Shown one piece after another: positions 1 through 7,038 of a stretch of 10,232 bases of DNA. Made by a program: the position numbers and the translations under genes. The first letter of the stretch is position 1. Each line of letters begins with the position of its first letter. The notes under the pieces were generated by a model that had not been told where the DNA came from, did no database searches, and worked only from the letters and a program-made list of their open reading frames with translations. The DNA is from an uncultured Collinsella sp. (GTDB taxonomy: Bacteria; Actinomycetota; Coriobacteriia; Coriobacteriales; Coriobacteriaceae), in assembly GCA_937958315.1 (NCBI GenBank), contig CALFGH010000067.1, positions 1 to 10,232 of the forward strand. Direction: 5' to 3'.

Positions 1-150
1 GAGCGGCAATCTGCCTTTCAACTTCGGCGGCATGACCAGAAGGTCAATGCCGCCTCGTTTCAAGGCACCTTGCTCGCTCTGGCGGGTTTTCGCTGTCGAT
101 ACCAAAACATCGGCGTTGTCGAAGTAGTCATTGGGGACGTTCTTAAACGA
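1..150 (-). other. open fragment of uncertain status at the left edge
   Basis: On the minus strand a frame is open from just after a TAG (complement of 151-153) to the window edge, 50 codons. It reads ...NVPNDYFDNADVLVST... and later ...GGIDLLVMPPKLKG. About two thirds of its codons end in G or C, like the real genes nearby, but it has no ATG before position 33 and no ribosome-binding site at its beginning. Two plus-strand frames are also open over much of this stretch, so openness alone proves little. An imperfect hairpin lies inside it (26-37 with 42-54, one bulged base). It could be a decayed gene remnant, part of a gene lying to the left, or non-coding. I do not recognise a family. Confidence 0.2.
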
Positions 151-161
151 CTACATAGCAT

Positions 162-225
162 GAGAGTGGATAATCTCCCGGTTTGAGCCTGCATTCAAGC
201 TCAAAGTGGGAGATTATCCACTCTC
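162..225. repeat. 64-bp hairpin with 18-bp perfect arms downstream of pdxT
   Basis: The arms 162-179 and 208-225 (GAGAGTGGATAATCTCCC and its exact complement) pair perfectly. A second 7-bp stem (182-188 with 199-205, TTTGAGC/GCTCAAA) continues inside after a two-base mismatch, leaving a 10-base loop. It sits 23 bases beyond the pdxT stop codon, so it could end or stabilise the pdxST transcript. However, neither side has the T-tract of a standard rho-independent terminator. The length and perfection of the arms also fit a REP-like or MITE-like palindromic repeat. Confidence 0.75.
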
Positions 226-248
226 GTTTCGTTCGTTGCTTTCGATGT

Positions 249-836
249 TTACATTAGTAGGAACAGTTCGTGGAGGCGGGTGTCTTCATCGAGTTCGGGG
301 TGGAAGGTTACGCCGAACTGGTTGCCCTGGCGGGCGGCGACGATACGGCCGTCGACTTCGGCTAGGGCCTTGGTATTGCCGTGCACCTCGACGATGCGGG
401 GCGCACGGATAAATGTTAATGGCACTTCACCGTCGATGCCGTCTACCTGCCCCTTGGTGTGAAAGCTGCCGAGCTGTCTGCCATAGGCATTACGCTCAAC
501 GAGTACATCCATGGTTGCCAGGCGCGGCGTCCCCTTATCGTCGTGGGCGGCAAGGTCGCGCGCCAGCAGAATCAAGCCGGCGCAAGTTCCCAATACAGGC
601 ATGCCTTCAACAATGCGGGTGCGAAGCCCCTCGAGCATACCGAGTTCGGCAAGTAGCTTGCCCTGAACGGTGGACTCGCCGCCGGGGAGGACCAGGCGGT
701 CAAAGTTCTGCTGCAAATCGGCCGCCTGCCTCAGCTCAATACAGTGTACGCCCAGCTGGGATAGTCTTGCCTCGTGCTCGGCAAAAGCGCCTTGGACCGC
801 CAGCACGGCGACCGTCTGGTCTACATAATCGCTCAT
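249..836 (-). CDS. pdxT: PdxT, glutaminase subunit of PLP synthase
   Basis: This is a class I glutamine amidotransferase of 195 aa, the usual size for PdxT. It hydrolyses glutamine and channels ammonia to PdxS for pyridoxal 5'-phosphate synthesis in the cytoplasm. The family motifs are intact: an N-terminal VLAVQGAFAEH, LPGGEST at residues 50-56, the nucleophile Cys85 in LGTCAGL, and the His179/Glu181 pair in FHPEL, which together make the catalytic triad. The ATG is preceded by AAAGGG at a good distance. It starts 20 bases after the pdxS stop on the same strand, so the two are almost certainly co-transcribed as pdxST. The protein ends HELFLLM with no extension. The identification is secure. 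Confidence 0.97.
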   Translation of the reverse strand: MSDYVDQTVAVLAVQGAFAEHEARLSQLGVHCIELRQAADLQQNFDRLVLPGGESTVQGKLLAELGMLEGLRTRIVEGMPVLGTCAGLILLARDLAAHDDKGTPRLATMDVLVERNAYGRQLGSFHTKGQVDGIDGEVPLTFIRAPRIVEVHGNTKALAEVDGRIVAARQGNQFGVTFHPELDEDTRLHELFLLM

Positions 837-856
837 ATGCGACCCTTTCTGCCGGA

Positions 857-1747
<891 letters not shown>

Positions 1748-1831
1748 GGTTGCTCCCTTTGTTGGCATGTGCATTGCTTGACGGAACATCCTATCGGTGA
1801 GCTGGGTATGGCGAAATACTCAGTTTTCGAG

Positions 1832-1837
1832 ATAATA
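1832..1837 (-). promoter_or_regulatory. candidate -10 box for pdxST
   Basis: Read on the minus strand this is TATTAT, one base from the TATAAT consensus, and would give a leader of about 75 bases before pdxS. No good -35 hexamer lies 16-18 bases upstream, where one arm of the AAGGTCAG repeats sits instead. A poor -35 overlapped by operator-like repeats fits an activator-dependent promoter. This is inferred from sequence only. Confidence 0.35.
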
Positions 1838-1881
1838 ACAAGGTCAGACTAATACCAGATTGAATGACTTAATAAGGTCAG
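1835..1881. promoter_or_regulatory. putative PdxR operator: paired AAGGTCAG boxes
   Basis: Two direct repeats, ATAACAAGGTCAG (1835-1847) and TTAATAAGGTCAG (1869-1881), match at 11 of 13 positions and start 34 bp apart, about three helical turns. The second is also half of an inverted repeat, TGAC-N8-GTCA, at 1865-1880. They lie between the divergent pdxST and pdxR-like genes. One box is next to the candidate pdxST -10, and the other overlaps the ribosome-binding region of the regulator. MocR-type PdxR proteins are known to bind direct and inverted repeats in such divergent regions, so these are the natural operator candidates. Confidence 0.5.
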
Positions 1882-1886
1882 GTGAT

Positions 1887-3332
1887 ATGATCATGCTTGA
1901 CTACAATTTGGAAAAACGCGGCGAGGCATCGCTCTATGAGTATGTTTACCAGCAAATTCGAGATGATATCGTAGCTGGACGTATTGGGGCGGGGGAGCAT
2001 CTTCCGTCTAAGCGCGCCTTTGCCAGTCATCTGGGAATCAGTGTCATTACCATCGAGAATGCATATAGCCAGTTGCTTGCCGAGGGCTATATTTGCTCAA
2101 TGCCGCGTCGCGGTTACTACGCTTGTGAGCTTCCGGATGCACCGGTTTTGCCTTTGGCTGCGGAGGGTGTCGAGCGAGATGCCGTCTCTGTGGGCCCCAG
2201 CGCGCATGATGTCAACGGACAGGTCGAGCGATTCGATGCACTTTCTCCTTACGCTTTGGAGGCGGCGCGGCTTTGGCAAAGCGCGCTACGGGCGACGCTG
2301 ACGTCCGAAGACGAACGCGAAATCTTTTCGCCCGCACCGGCACAGGGCACCGCTCGGCTAAGACGCGCAATCGCTCACCATCTGCGTGGGACGAGGGGTA
2401 TGAATGTCGATCCTAATAACATTGTTATCGGTGCGGGCGCCCAGCTGCTCGATACCATGTTGGTTCAGTTGCTTGGAGCCGACAAGGTGTATGCCGTTGA
2501 GGACCCGGGCTATTTGCGTCTGACGCGCATCTATCAGGCTATGGGCTGCAAAGTTCGACATATCCCGTTGGATGATGACGGCGTGGACCTGAGCGTTCTG
2601 CAGAAAACTGGGACCGATGTCCTTCACCTTATGCCGTCCCATCAGTATCCCACCGGTCTTGTGACGAGCATTGCGCGTCGCTATGCGCTGCTGAGCTGGG
2701 CTGCCGAGCGACCAGGTCGATATCTCATCGAAGATGACTTTGATTGTGAGTTTCGCCTTGCCGGCAAGCCGATTCCCGCGCTCGCATCGATCGATGCCGC
2801 CCAGTCGGTTATCTACACCAATACGTTTTCGAAGAGCCTGTCATCGGCGTTGCGCCTAGCGTACATGGTGCTGCCCGATGAGCTAATGGAGCGGTTTAGG
2901 CGCAACCTTGGTTTTTACGCCTCGTCGGTGAGTTCTGTTGACCAGGTCGCTTTGGCTCGTTTGCTGGAATCGGGTGATTACGAGCGACATGTGAACCGCG
3001 TGCGCGTGCGTGCTCGCGAGGCGCGTGATGGCCTGATGGCGCTTGTGCGGAAGGCGTTTCCGGCAGGGGATGTCTCGATCGAGCATGCAGACGCGGGCCT
3101 TTACTGCACTGTGGTTGCGGAGCGCGGAACGGGTGGAAGCTCTTTTGTGCGGGCCCTCACGCGCTCGGGTATTCCGTTTATCGATATCAGTGACTGTTAT
3201 TGGTGTGCCGATGGTGCATTTGTCCCTGAAAACTCGACTCAAATTCTTGTCCAGTATGACGGCCTGAGTCCGGAAGTGCTAACTACCTTGGAATTGCAGC
3301 TAATGGGGGCGCTCTGCAATCTAAGTGAGTAG
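1887..3332 (+). CDS. pdxR: PdxR-type MocR/GntR transcriptional regulator
   Basis: A 481-aa MocR-family regulator: an N-terminal GntR winged helix fused to a fold-type I aminotransferase-like domain. The winged helix spans about residues 15-80, with LPSKRAFA at 39-46 and the recognition region GISVITIENAY. The aminotransferase part shows PSHQYPTG, EDDFDCEF (282-289, Asp for the pyridine nitrogen) and NTFSKSLSS with the PLP lysine Lys316. PLP would act as a sensory ligand rather than for catalysis. Divergence from pdxST makes it very likely the B6 regulator, activating pdxST when PLP is low and controlling itself. I chose ATG 1887; ATG 1893 (after GGTGA) is equally good, and a TTG at 1860 is less likely. 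Its stop codon lies inside the 119-bp repeat starting at 3323, so its C-terminus LSE comes from that repeat or its junction. Confidence 0.88.
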   Translation: MIMLDYNLEKRGEASLYEYVYQQIRDDIVAGRIGAGEHLPSKRAFASHLGISVITIENAYSQLLAEGYICSMPRRGYYACELPDAPVLPLAAEGVERDAVSVGPSAHDVNGQVERFDALSPYALEAARLWQSALRATLTSEDEREIFSPAPAQGTARLRRAIAHHLRGTRGMNVDPNNIVIGAGAQLLDTMLVQLLGADKVYAVEDPGYLRLTRIYQAMGCKVRHIPLDDDGVDLSVLQKTGTDVLHLMPSHQYPTGLVTSIARRYALLSWAAERPGRYLIEDDFDCEFRLAGKPIPALASIDAAQSVIYTNTFSKSLSSALRLAYMVLPDELMERFRRNLGFYASSVSSVDQVALARLLESGDYERHVNRVRVRAREARDGLMALVRKAFPAGDVSIEHADAGLYCTVVAERGTGGSSFVRALTRSGIPFIDISDCYWCADGAFVPENSTQILVQYDGLSPEVLTTLELQLMGALCNLSE

Positions 3333-3441
3333 ACTTTTAGCACTTTGGCGACCAGGCCGTTTTGAAACAAGCTATCTACTTGCGACTTTATAAAGCAGTA
3401 CGGATGGTCTGCTCGGCAAGTTCCAAAAAGTCTACTCACTT
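3323..3441. repeat. 119-bp element with 16-bp terminal inverted repeats, copy 1
   Basis: The element begins AAGTGAGTAGACTTTT (3323-3338) and ends with its exact reverse complement (3426-3441). It aligns without gaps to a second copy at 4742-4860, in the same orientation, with about 16 mismatches in 119 positions (about 87% identity). The interior is partly self-complementary as well (for example the regions around GGCGACCAGGCC and GGTCTGCTCGGC). The TAG stop of the pdxR-like gene is positions 8-10 of the element. No transposase is present, so it resembles a non-autonomous MITE or a REP-like element. Copy 1 has TA on the left and TG on the right. Confidence 0.9.
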
Positions 3442-3474
3442 GCCGCGCAAAGTTCCCGCATGAGAAAAAATGGG

Positions 3475-3540
3475 GTTTTCAACAGGGCTTCGTCCAGCTT
3501 TTGGCAAGCTTTTGGCCAGTTGGGGAGGGCTGTTGAAAAC
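3475..3540. repeat. inverted repeat in the leader of the nuclease-like gene
   Basis: An 11-bp perfect inverted repeat, GTTTTCAACAG (3475-3485) and CTGTTGAAAAC (3530-3540), encloses 44 bases. The enclosed part contains two tandem copies of AGCTTTTGGC, at 3496-3505 and 3507-3516. It lies about 80 bases upstream of the gene starting at 3618. It may be an operator or an RNA structure in the leader; there is no T-tract, so a terminator is unlikely. The rest of 3442-3617 shows no gene and no convincing promoter. Confidence 0.5.
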
Positions 3541-3617
3541 TTAACAGTCCGTTCGGTGCCATTTTTGGTGCGTTCGCCCCAATGCGAGACAGGCTGGGTT
3601 GAAATTCGTGTTTTCCT

Positions 3618-4751
3618 GTGCCTATGAAGGATTTACTTTGTGACATATCGGCTTTTAGATACTGGCGTTTGCCCCCTCAAGTCCGCGCTTTGTGTCCGCC
3701 GCTTCCGCGACCGGAAGAAGACCGGCAGCGATATGACCTCGCCCGTAACCCGACGGCTGCGGTTGCACTCGGCTTTCCGTTGTATACATTGGTTCGGACG
3801 AGAAGCAAACGGACATGCTCTGCCAGCATTAGGCAGCGGCTGTTTCTGGGCGAGCTTCCCAGGGAATCCGTGCTGGAAACGGAGCATGGATTTTTGATTA
3901 CGTCTCCTCTACTGACGGCATTCATCATGTCGCGGCATCTGACGGATCTTCAGCTTCTTTTTGTGTTGGCGGAGATGTGCGGCCTGTTTGCGGTGTGTGC
4001 CCTGCCGGCGGCACTTGAGGCGGAGCTTTCGCGCGCAATTGATTCGGGCGCGATTTCGACAACGTTCGGTTGGGTGCGCTGCCCGTCCGAGGACGGCACC
4101 GCCTCAAATTTATGGCGTCGAGACGCTTTGGTTTTGGGCGGAGACCTTGACCGTTTTTGTTCAGATGTTTGCGGGATGCGTTACGGCAATAGATTTATGG
4201 CGGTATCGCAACTCGTTCCATTGGGTGCCGCGTCGCCTTTTGAGGTCGAGGCGTATTTGCTACTTGCACTGCCGCGATCCCTGGGAGGCGAAGGTTTTTG
4301 CGGCATAGAGCTTAATGTTGAAGTGACGTTAAGCACAAGTGCCCGAGCGATTGTGGGAAAGTCCCGTGTATATATCGACCTACTTCTTTCTTCACCGGAC
4401 GGTAAGCGACAGGTGGCCATTGAATGTCAGGGAAAGGCCTCGCACGGACGCGCAGGGGATGGCTTGCGTGACGCTGACCGCATGACAGCCCTTCAGGCCA
4501 TGGGCTACGATGTACTTCTCCTGACACACAGACAGATATCCGATGAGGATAGATTCCGCGCGATCGTTAAGGCCATATGCAGGATGCTCGATGCTGAATA
4601 TCGTGATAAAAGCTCGGATGAGCAAAGGGCTGAGACATTACTCCGGTCTGAACTATTCGTTGACTGGACAAAATTGGGAGTAATTGACGGAAAGATGCCC
4701 GTTAGACACAAAACAGCTCGATCGTGGACGGCTGCGGTTCTAAGTGAGTAG
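3618..4751 (+). CDS. orphan protein with a DUF559-like PD-(D/E)XK nuclease domain
   Basis: 377 aa, no signal peptide or membrane span. The C-terminal part (about 245-325) has the layout of DUF559/Vsr-like PD-(D/E)XK domains: a strand with Asp254 (VYIDLLLSS), a strand carrying Glu269 in AIECQGKASH, then DADRMTALQAMGYDVLLLTHRQI, matching the family's kDxxRxxxLxxxGyxVlrxt pattern. The usual EvDGk has Gln where Asp is normal, so activity is unproven. The N-terminal half (SAFRYWRLPPQV, then ITSPLLTAFIM near 94-104) faintly recalls AbiEi-type proteins; that link is weak. The start is GTG 3618 or ATG 3624; neither has a clear ribosome-binding site. It stands alone between two direct 119-bp repeats, and its stop codon comes from the right-hand copy. 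Possible roles are defence, toxin-antitoxin or selfish DNA, but the function is unknown. Confidence 0.75.
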   Translation: MPMKDLLCDISAFRYWRLPPQVRALCPPLPRPEEDRQRYDLARNPTAAVALGFPLYTLVRTRSKRTCSASIRQRLFLGELPRESVLETEHGFLITSPLLTAFIMSRHLTDLQLLFVLAEMCGLFAVCALPAALEAELSRAIDSGAISTTFGWVRCPSEDGTASNLWRRDALVLGGDLDRFCSDVCGMRYGNRFMAVSQLVPLGAASPFEVEAYLLLALPRSLGGEGFCGIELNVEVTLSTSARAIVGKSRVYIDLLLSSPDGKRQVAIECQGKASHGRAGDGLRDADRMTALQAMGYDVLLLTHRQISDEDRFRAIVKAICRMLDAEYRDKSSDEQRAETLLRSELFVDWTKLGVIDGKMPVRHKTARSWTAAVLSE

Positions 4752-4860
4752 GCTTTTGGCACTTTGGAGACCAGGCCGTTTTGCAACAAGGCATTTACCT
4801 GCGGCTTTATAAAGTGATATGGATGGCCTGCTCGGCAAGTTTCGAAAAGTCTACTCACTT
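4742..4860. repeat. 119-bp element with terminal inverted repeats, copy 2
   Basis: Same length and orientation as the copy at 3323. The left end AAGTGAGTAGGCTTTT (4742-4757) differs by one base from the reverse complement of the right end (4845-4860). Positions 8-10 give the TAG stop of the nuclease-like gene, exactly as copy 1 does for the pdxR-like gene. This copy is bounded by TA on both sides (inside CTAAGTG and CACTTAG), which could be a TA target duplication. A TTTTT run follows the right arm at once, so this copy might also end transcription. Confidence 0.9.
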
Positions 4861-4925
4861 AGTTTTTGACGAGAGACCGGTGCCGAAGATAGCTCTATTT
4901 CAGGGCGTTAACGAGTCCTCGAGAC

Positions 4926-4958
4926 ACAAAAAGGCCCGAACCAATACGGTCCGGGCCT
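4926..4958 (-). terminator. rho-independent terminator of the rubrerythrin gene
   Basis: On the minus strand AGGCCCGGACC pairs with GGTTCGGGCCT around a 5-base loop (10 of 11 pairs), followed directly by TTTTTGTG. It lies 34 bases past the rubrerythrin stop codon. The stretch between the repeat's end (4860) and this hairpin shows nothing else. Confidence 0.9.
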
Positions 4959-4992
4959 CATCGAGCTAGAGGTTATGTCTCAAGCGGTTGGC

Positions 4993-5553
4993 TTAGCCAA
5001 AGTAGCGCTTCAGCAGGCCGGCGAAAGCCTTGCCGTGGCGAGCCTCGTCGCGAGCCATCTCGTGCACGGTGTCGTGGATGGCATCGAGACCAGCGACCTT
5101 GGCGCGCTTGGCAAGATCGGTCTTGCCGGCGGTGGCGCCGTTCTCGGCCTCAACGCGCATCTCGAGGTTCTTCTTGGTGGAGTCGGTCACGACCTCGCCC
5201 AGGAGCTCAGCGAACTTGGCGGCGTGCTCGGCCTCCTCGTGGGCAGCCTTCTCCCAGTACAGGCCGATCTCGGGGTAGCCCTCGCGATGAGCGACGCGAG
5301 CCATGGCCAGGTACATACCGACCTCAGAGCACTCGCCCTCAAAGTTGGCGCGCAGGTCGGCAACGATGTCCTCGGAGACGCCCTCCATCTTGGCGACGCC
5401 CACGACGTGCTCGGCAGCCCACTCGAGCTGGCCCTCCTCCTGCTTCAGGAAACGAGAACCGGGAACGCCGCACTGGGGGCACTTGAAGTCCTCGGGCAGC
5501 TGGTCGCCGTCGAACTCTTCCACATAACCGCAAACGGGGCAAACAAACTTCAT
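4993..5553 (-). CDS. reverse-type rubrerythrin (N-terminal rubredoxin domain)
   Basis: A 186-aa non-haem iron protein that reduces hydrogen peroxide in anaerobes. The rubredoxin centre is at the N-terminus: CPVCG (Cys5, Cys8) and CPQCG (Cys25, Cys28). It is followed by a ferritin-like four-helix domain whose di-iron ligands are visible in EGECSEVG (72-79), EEAEH (106-110), the helix around Glu135-Glu137, and DEARH (169-173). This order is the reverse of classical rubrerythrin, where rubredoxin is C-terminal. I start at ATG 5553 with AAAGGA upstream, because MKFVCPVCG is the family's natural N-terminus; the frame's extension to 5658 gives an unrelated polar stretch. It is monocistronic, ends at the hairpin at 4926-4958, and is divergent from the alcohol dehydrogenase operon. 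Oxidative-stress control is expected. Confidence 0.95.
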   Translation of the reverse strand: MKFVCPVCGYVEEFDGDQLPEDFKCPQCGVPGSRFLKQEEGQLEWAAEHVVGVAKMEGVSEDIVADLRANFEGECSEVGMYLAMARVAHREGYPEIGLYWEKAAHEEAEHAAKFAELLGEVVTDSTKKNLEMRVEAENGATAGKTDLAKRAKVAGLDAIHDTVHEMARDEARHGKAFAGLLKRYFG

Positions 5554-5669
5554 GATTCGATCCTTTCGATCGATGGCGATGGGGCGCTTGTCCGGTCCCG
5601 TAAGGGCCCTCTCCGGACGTGCGTCTTGACGAGTTCTATTATCCATAAATGCAACCAAATGTGAAGCCT

Positions 5670-5688
5670 ATTAGGAATGATTTTTAAT
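5670..5688. promoter_or_regulatory. PerR/Fur-like palindrome upstream of rubrerythrin
   Basis: ATTAGGAATGATTTTTAAT is an imperfect palindrome around a central base (ATTA..AAT.ATT..TAAT, 14 of 19 positions symmetric). It matches the PerR consensus TTATAATNATTATAA at about 10 of 14 informative bases. It is 117 bases upstream of the rubrerythrin ATG, near a possible minus-strand promoter (TTCACA, 17 bases, ATAATA) around 5636-5664. Rubrerythrin is a classic PerR target in anaerobes. The region is AT-rich, so a chance match is possible. Confidence 0.3.
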
Positions 5689-5712
5689 AAAACAATTTTG
5701 AGATATGAAGAT

Positions 5713-5790
5713 GTTGATTGATTAACGATTGGCAGGTTGTCTTTGACCGCCGCTGAGTACAATCGGTCGAGCAAATGTTGACCAATCAAC
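5713..5790. promoter_or_regulatory. two related 14-bp palindromes flanking the adh promoter
   Basis: GTTGATTGATTAAC (5713-5726) and GTTGACCAATCAAC (5777-5790) agree at 10 of 14 positions and both have GTTGA/TNAAC half-sites; the second is a 5-bp inverted repeat around CCAA. They sit 64 bp apart, either side of the promoter-like sequence at 5737-5763, as expected for a pair of repressor sites. The bound regulator cannot be named from the sequence. Confidence 0.4.
5737..5763 (+). promoter_or_regulatory. candidate promoter of the alcohol/aldehyde dehydrogenase operon
   Basis: A good -10, TACAAT (5758-5763), is preceded by TTGTCT (5737-5742) at a short 15-base spacing; GTTGTC, one base earlier, gives 16. 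It would leave a leader of about 40 bases before the ATG at 5810, which has AAGGAG upstream. Confidence 0.45.
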
Positions 5791-5809
5791 AAATGAAGGA
5801 GTTTCCTTT

Positions 5810-7030
5810 ATGCATCTAGCCCGCCGCGCCTGGTGCCGAACGTATCAAACGGCTTTTCGCATCGCATTGCCGGTGCTGCCCTATACCGAGCCACGCATTT
5901 TGGAGCACGCTGAGGATGTGCTCGCAGTGCTTCAAAAGCGCTCGATTCAGAAGGTTCTTATCGTGACAGACCCTGGTATTGCACGTTTGGGGCTCACGGC
6001 ATCGCTCGAGCGTGCGCTTACGGCTCAGGGGATTGGCGTTACGGTCTATGCCGAAACGCGTATGAACCCCACGGTCTCGAATGTGGAGGAAGCGGCGGCG
6101 CTGTATCGCGAGAGCGACTGCCGGGCCATTATCGGCTTTGGTGGCGGTTCGGCCATGGACTGCGCCAAGGGTGTGGGGGCGCGCATTGCGCAGCCAAACA
6201 AGCCCATCAACAAGATGCGCGGCCTACTGCGGATTCATCATCGCCTGCCGCTGCTCATTGCCGTTCCCACCACGGCAGGCACGGGAAGCGAGGTCACGCT
6301 TGCAGCGGTAATTACCGATGGCGAGACGCACTACAAGTACCCCATTAACGACTTTGTGCTTATCCCGCGCTTTGCGGTGCATGACCCCGAGTTTACGCGC
6401 GGTCTGCCCGCCTCCATTACGGGGCAGACGGGTATGGATGCCCTGACGCATGCTGTCGAGGCCTTTATCGGGCGAAGCACCACACCCTATACGCGTAAGA
6501 TGGCGCGTCAGGCGGTCCAGCTCATCCATGATAATTTGCTCGAGGCCTATGAGCATGGCGATAACATGCGTGCGCGCCGCAATATGCTTTCGGCGGCGTA
6601 TAAGGCGGGTGTTGCCTTTACGCGCTCCTATGTTGGATACGTTCACGCCATCGCACACAGCTTGGGTGGGCGTTACGGGATTCCGCACGGCTTGGCCAAC
6701 GCTATCATCCTGCCGCATATGCTTCGCGCCTATGGCGAAGCTGCTGCTCCTAAGCTCGCCGATCTTGCCCGCATGGCCGGTATCGCGCCGGCTACCGCGC
6801 AGGACAGTCTTGCGGCCGAGGCCTTTATCGATTGGGTCGACCGCATGAACGAGGCCCTGGGAATCCCCAAATACGTCTCGGGTATTCGCCGCTCCGATAT
6901 TCCGCAAATGGCGGCCCATGCCGATGCCGAGGCCAATCCGCTATACCCCGTTCCACTTTTGATGGACCGCCTGGAGCTCGAGCATATGTACGAAGTTGTT
7001 GCAGGTGGTATGTTTGAGGACGAGAACTAG
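5810..7030 (+). CDS. iron-type (group III) alcohol dehydrogenase
   Basis: A 406-aa NAD(P)-dependent alcohol dehydrogenase of the iron-containing family, interconverting primary alcohols or diols and aldehydes in the cytoplasm. The N-terminal nucleotide-binding domain has FGGGSAMDCAK (110-120), with the GGGS loop binding the cofactor, and PTTAGTGSEVT (153-163). The C-terminal helical domain carries the metal ligands Asp210 and His214 (GMDALTHAVEAF), His283 (AIAHSLGG) and His293 (GIPHGLAN). All four are present, so the enzyme should be active. The ATG has AAGGAG 8 bases upstream. It is the first gene of a two-gene operon; its stop codon TAG overlaps the ribosome-binding site of the aldehyde dehydrogenase 8 bases on. 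The substrate cannot be read from the sequence. Confidence 0.95.
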   Translation: MHLARRAWCRTYQTAFRIALPVLPYTEPRILEHAEDVLAVLQKRSIQKVLIVTDPGIARLGLTASLERALTAQGIGVTVYAETRMNPTVSNVEEAAALYRESDCRAIIGFGGGSAMDCAKGVGARIAQPNKPINKMRGLLRIHHRLPLLIAVPTTAGTGSEVTLAAVITDGETHYKYPINDFVLIPRFAVHDPEFTRGLPASITGQTGMDALTHAVEAFIGRSTTPYTRKMARQAVQLIHDNLLEAYEHGDNMRARRNMLSAAYKAGVAFTRSYVGYVHAIAHSLGGRYGIPHGLANAIILPHMLRAYGEAAAPKLADLARMAGIAPATAQDSLAAEAFIDWVDRMNEALGIPKYVSGIRRSDIPQMAAHADAEANPLYPVPLLMDRLELEHMYEVVAGGMFEDEN

Positions 7031-7038
7031 GAGGGTCC

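Noticed and set aside
1748..1789. Longer PdxS N-terminus starting at ATG 1789
   Set aside because: The extra 14 residues are not typical of PdxS, and the AAGGGAG site directly serves the ATG at 1747.
3321..3439. Similar minus-strand peptides starting inside both 119-bp repeats (GTG-AGT-AGA, reading SRLF.TCRA.HPY.FIK)
   Set aside because: About 40 codons align between the two copies, but the 16 base differences give about 10 amino-acid changes, with no sign of protein-level constraint. The frames then run into unrelated antisense sequence.
3323..4860. CRISPR-like or IS-like organisation from repeated units
   Set aside because: There are only two repeats, over 1 kb apart, with a gene between; no spacers, cas genes or DDE transposase are visible.
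5554..5658. N-terminal extension of rubrerythrin
   Set aside because: MKFVCPVCG at 5553 is the natural family start with its own ribosome-binding site; the upstream part overlaps a hairpin (5591-5617) and reads as polar non-family sequence.
4975..5664. A 229-codon plus-strand frame
   Set aside because: It is the antisense shadow of the rubrerythrin gene, whose cysteine and di-iron motifs are complete.
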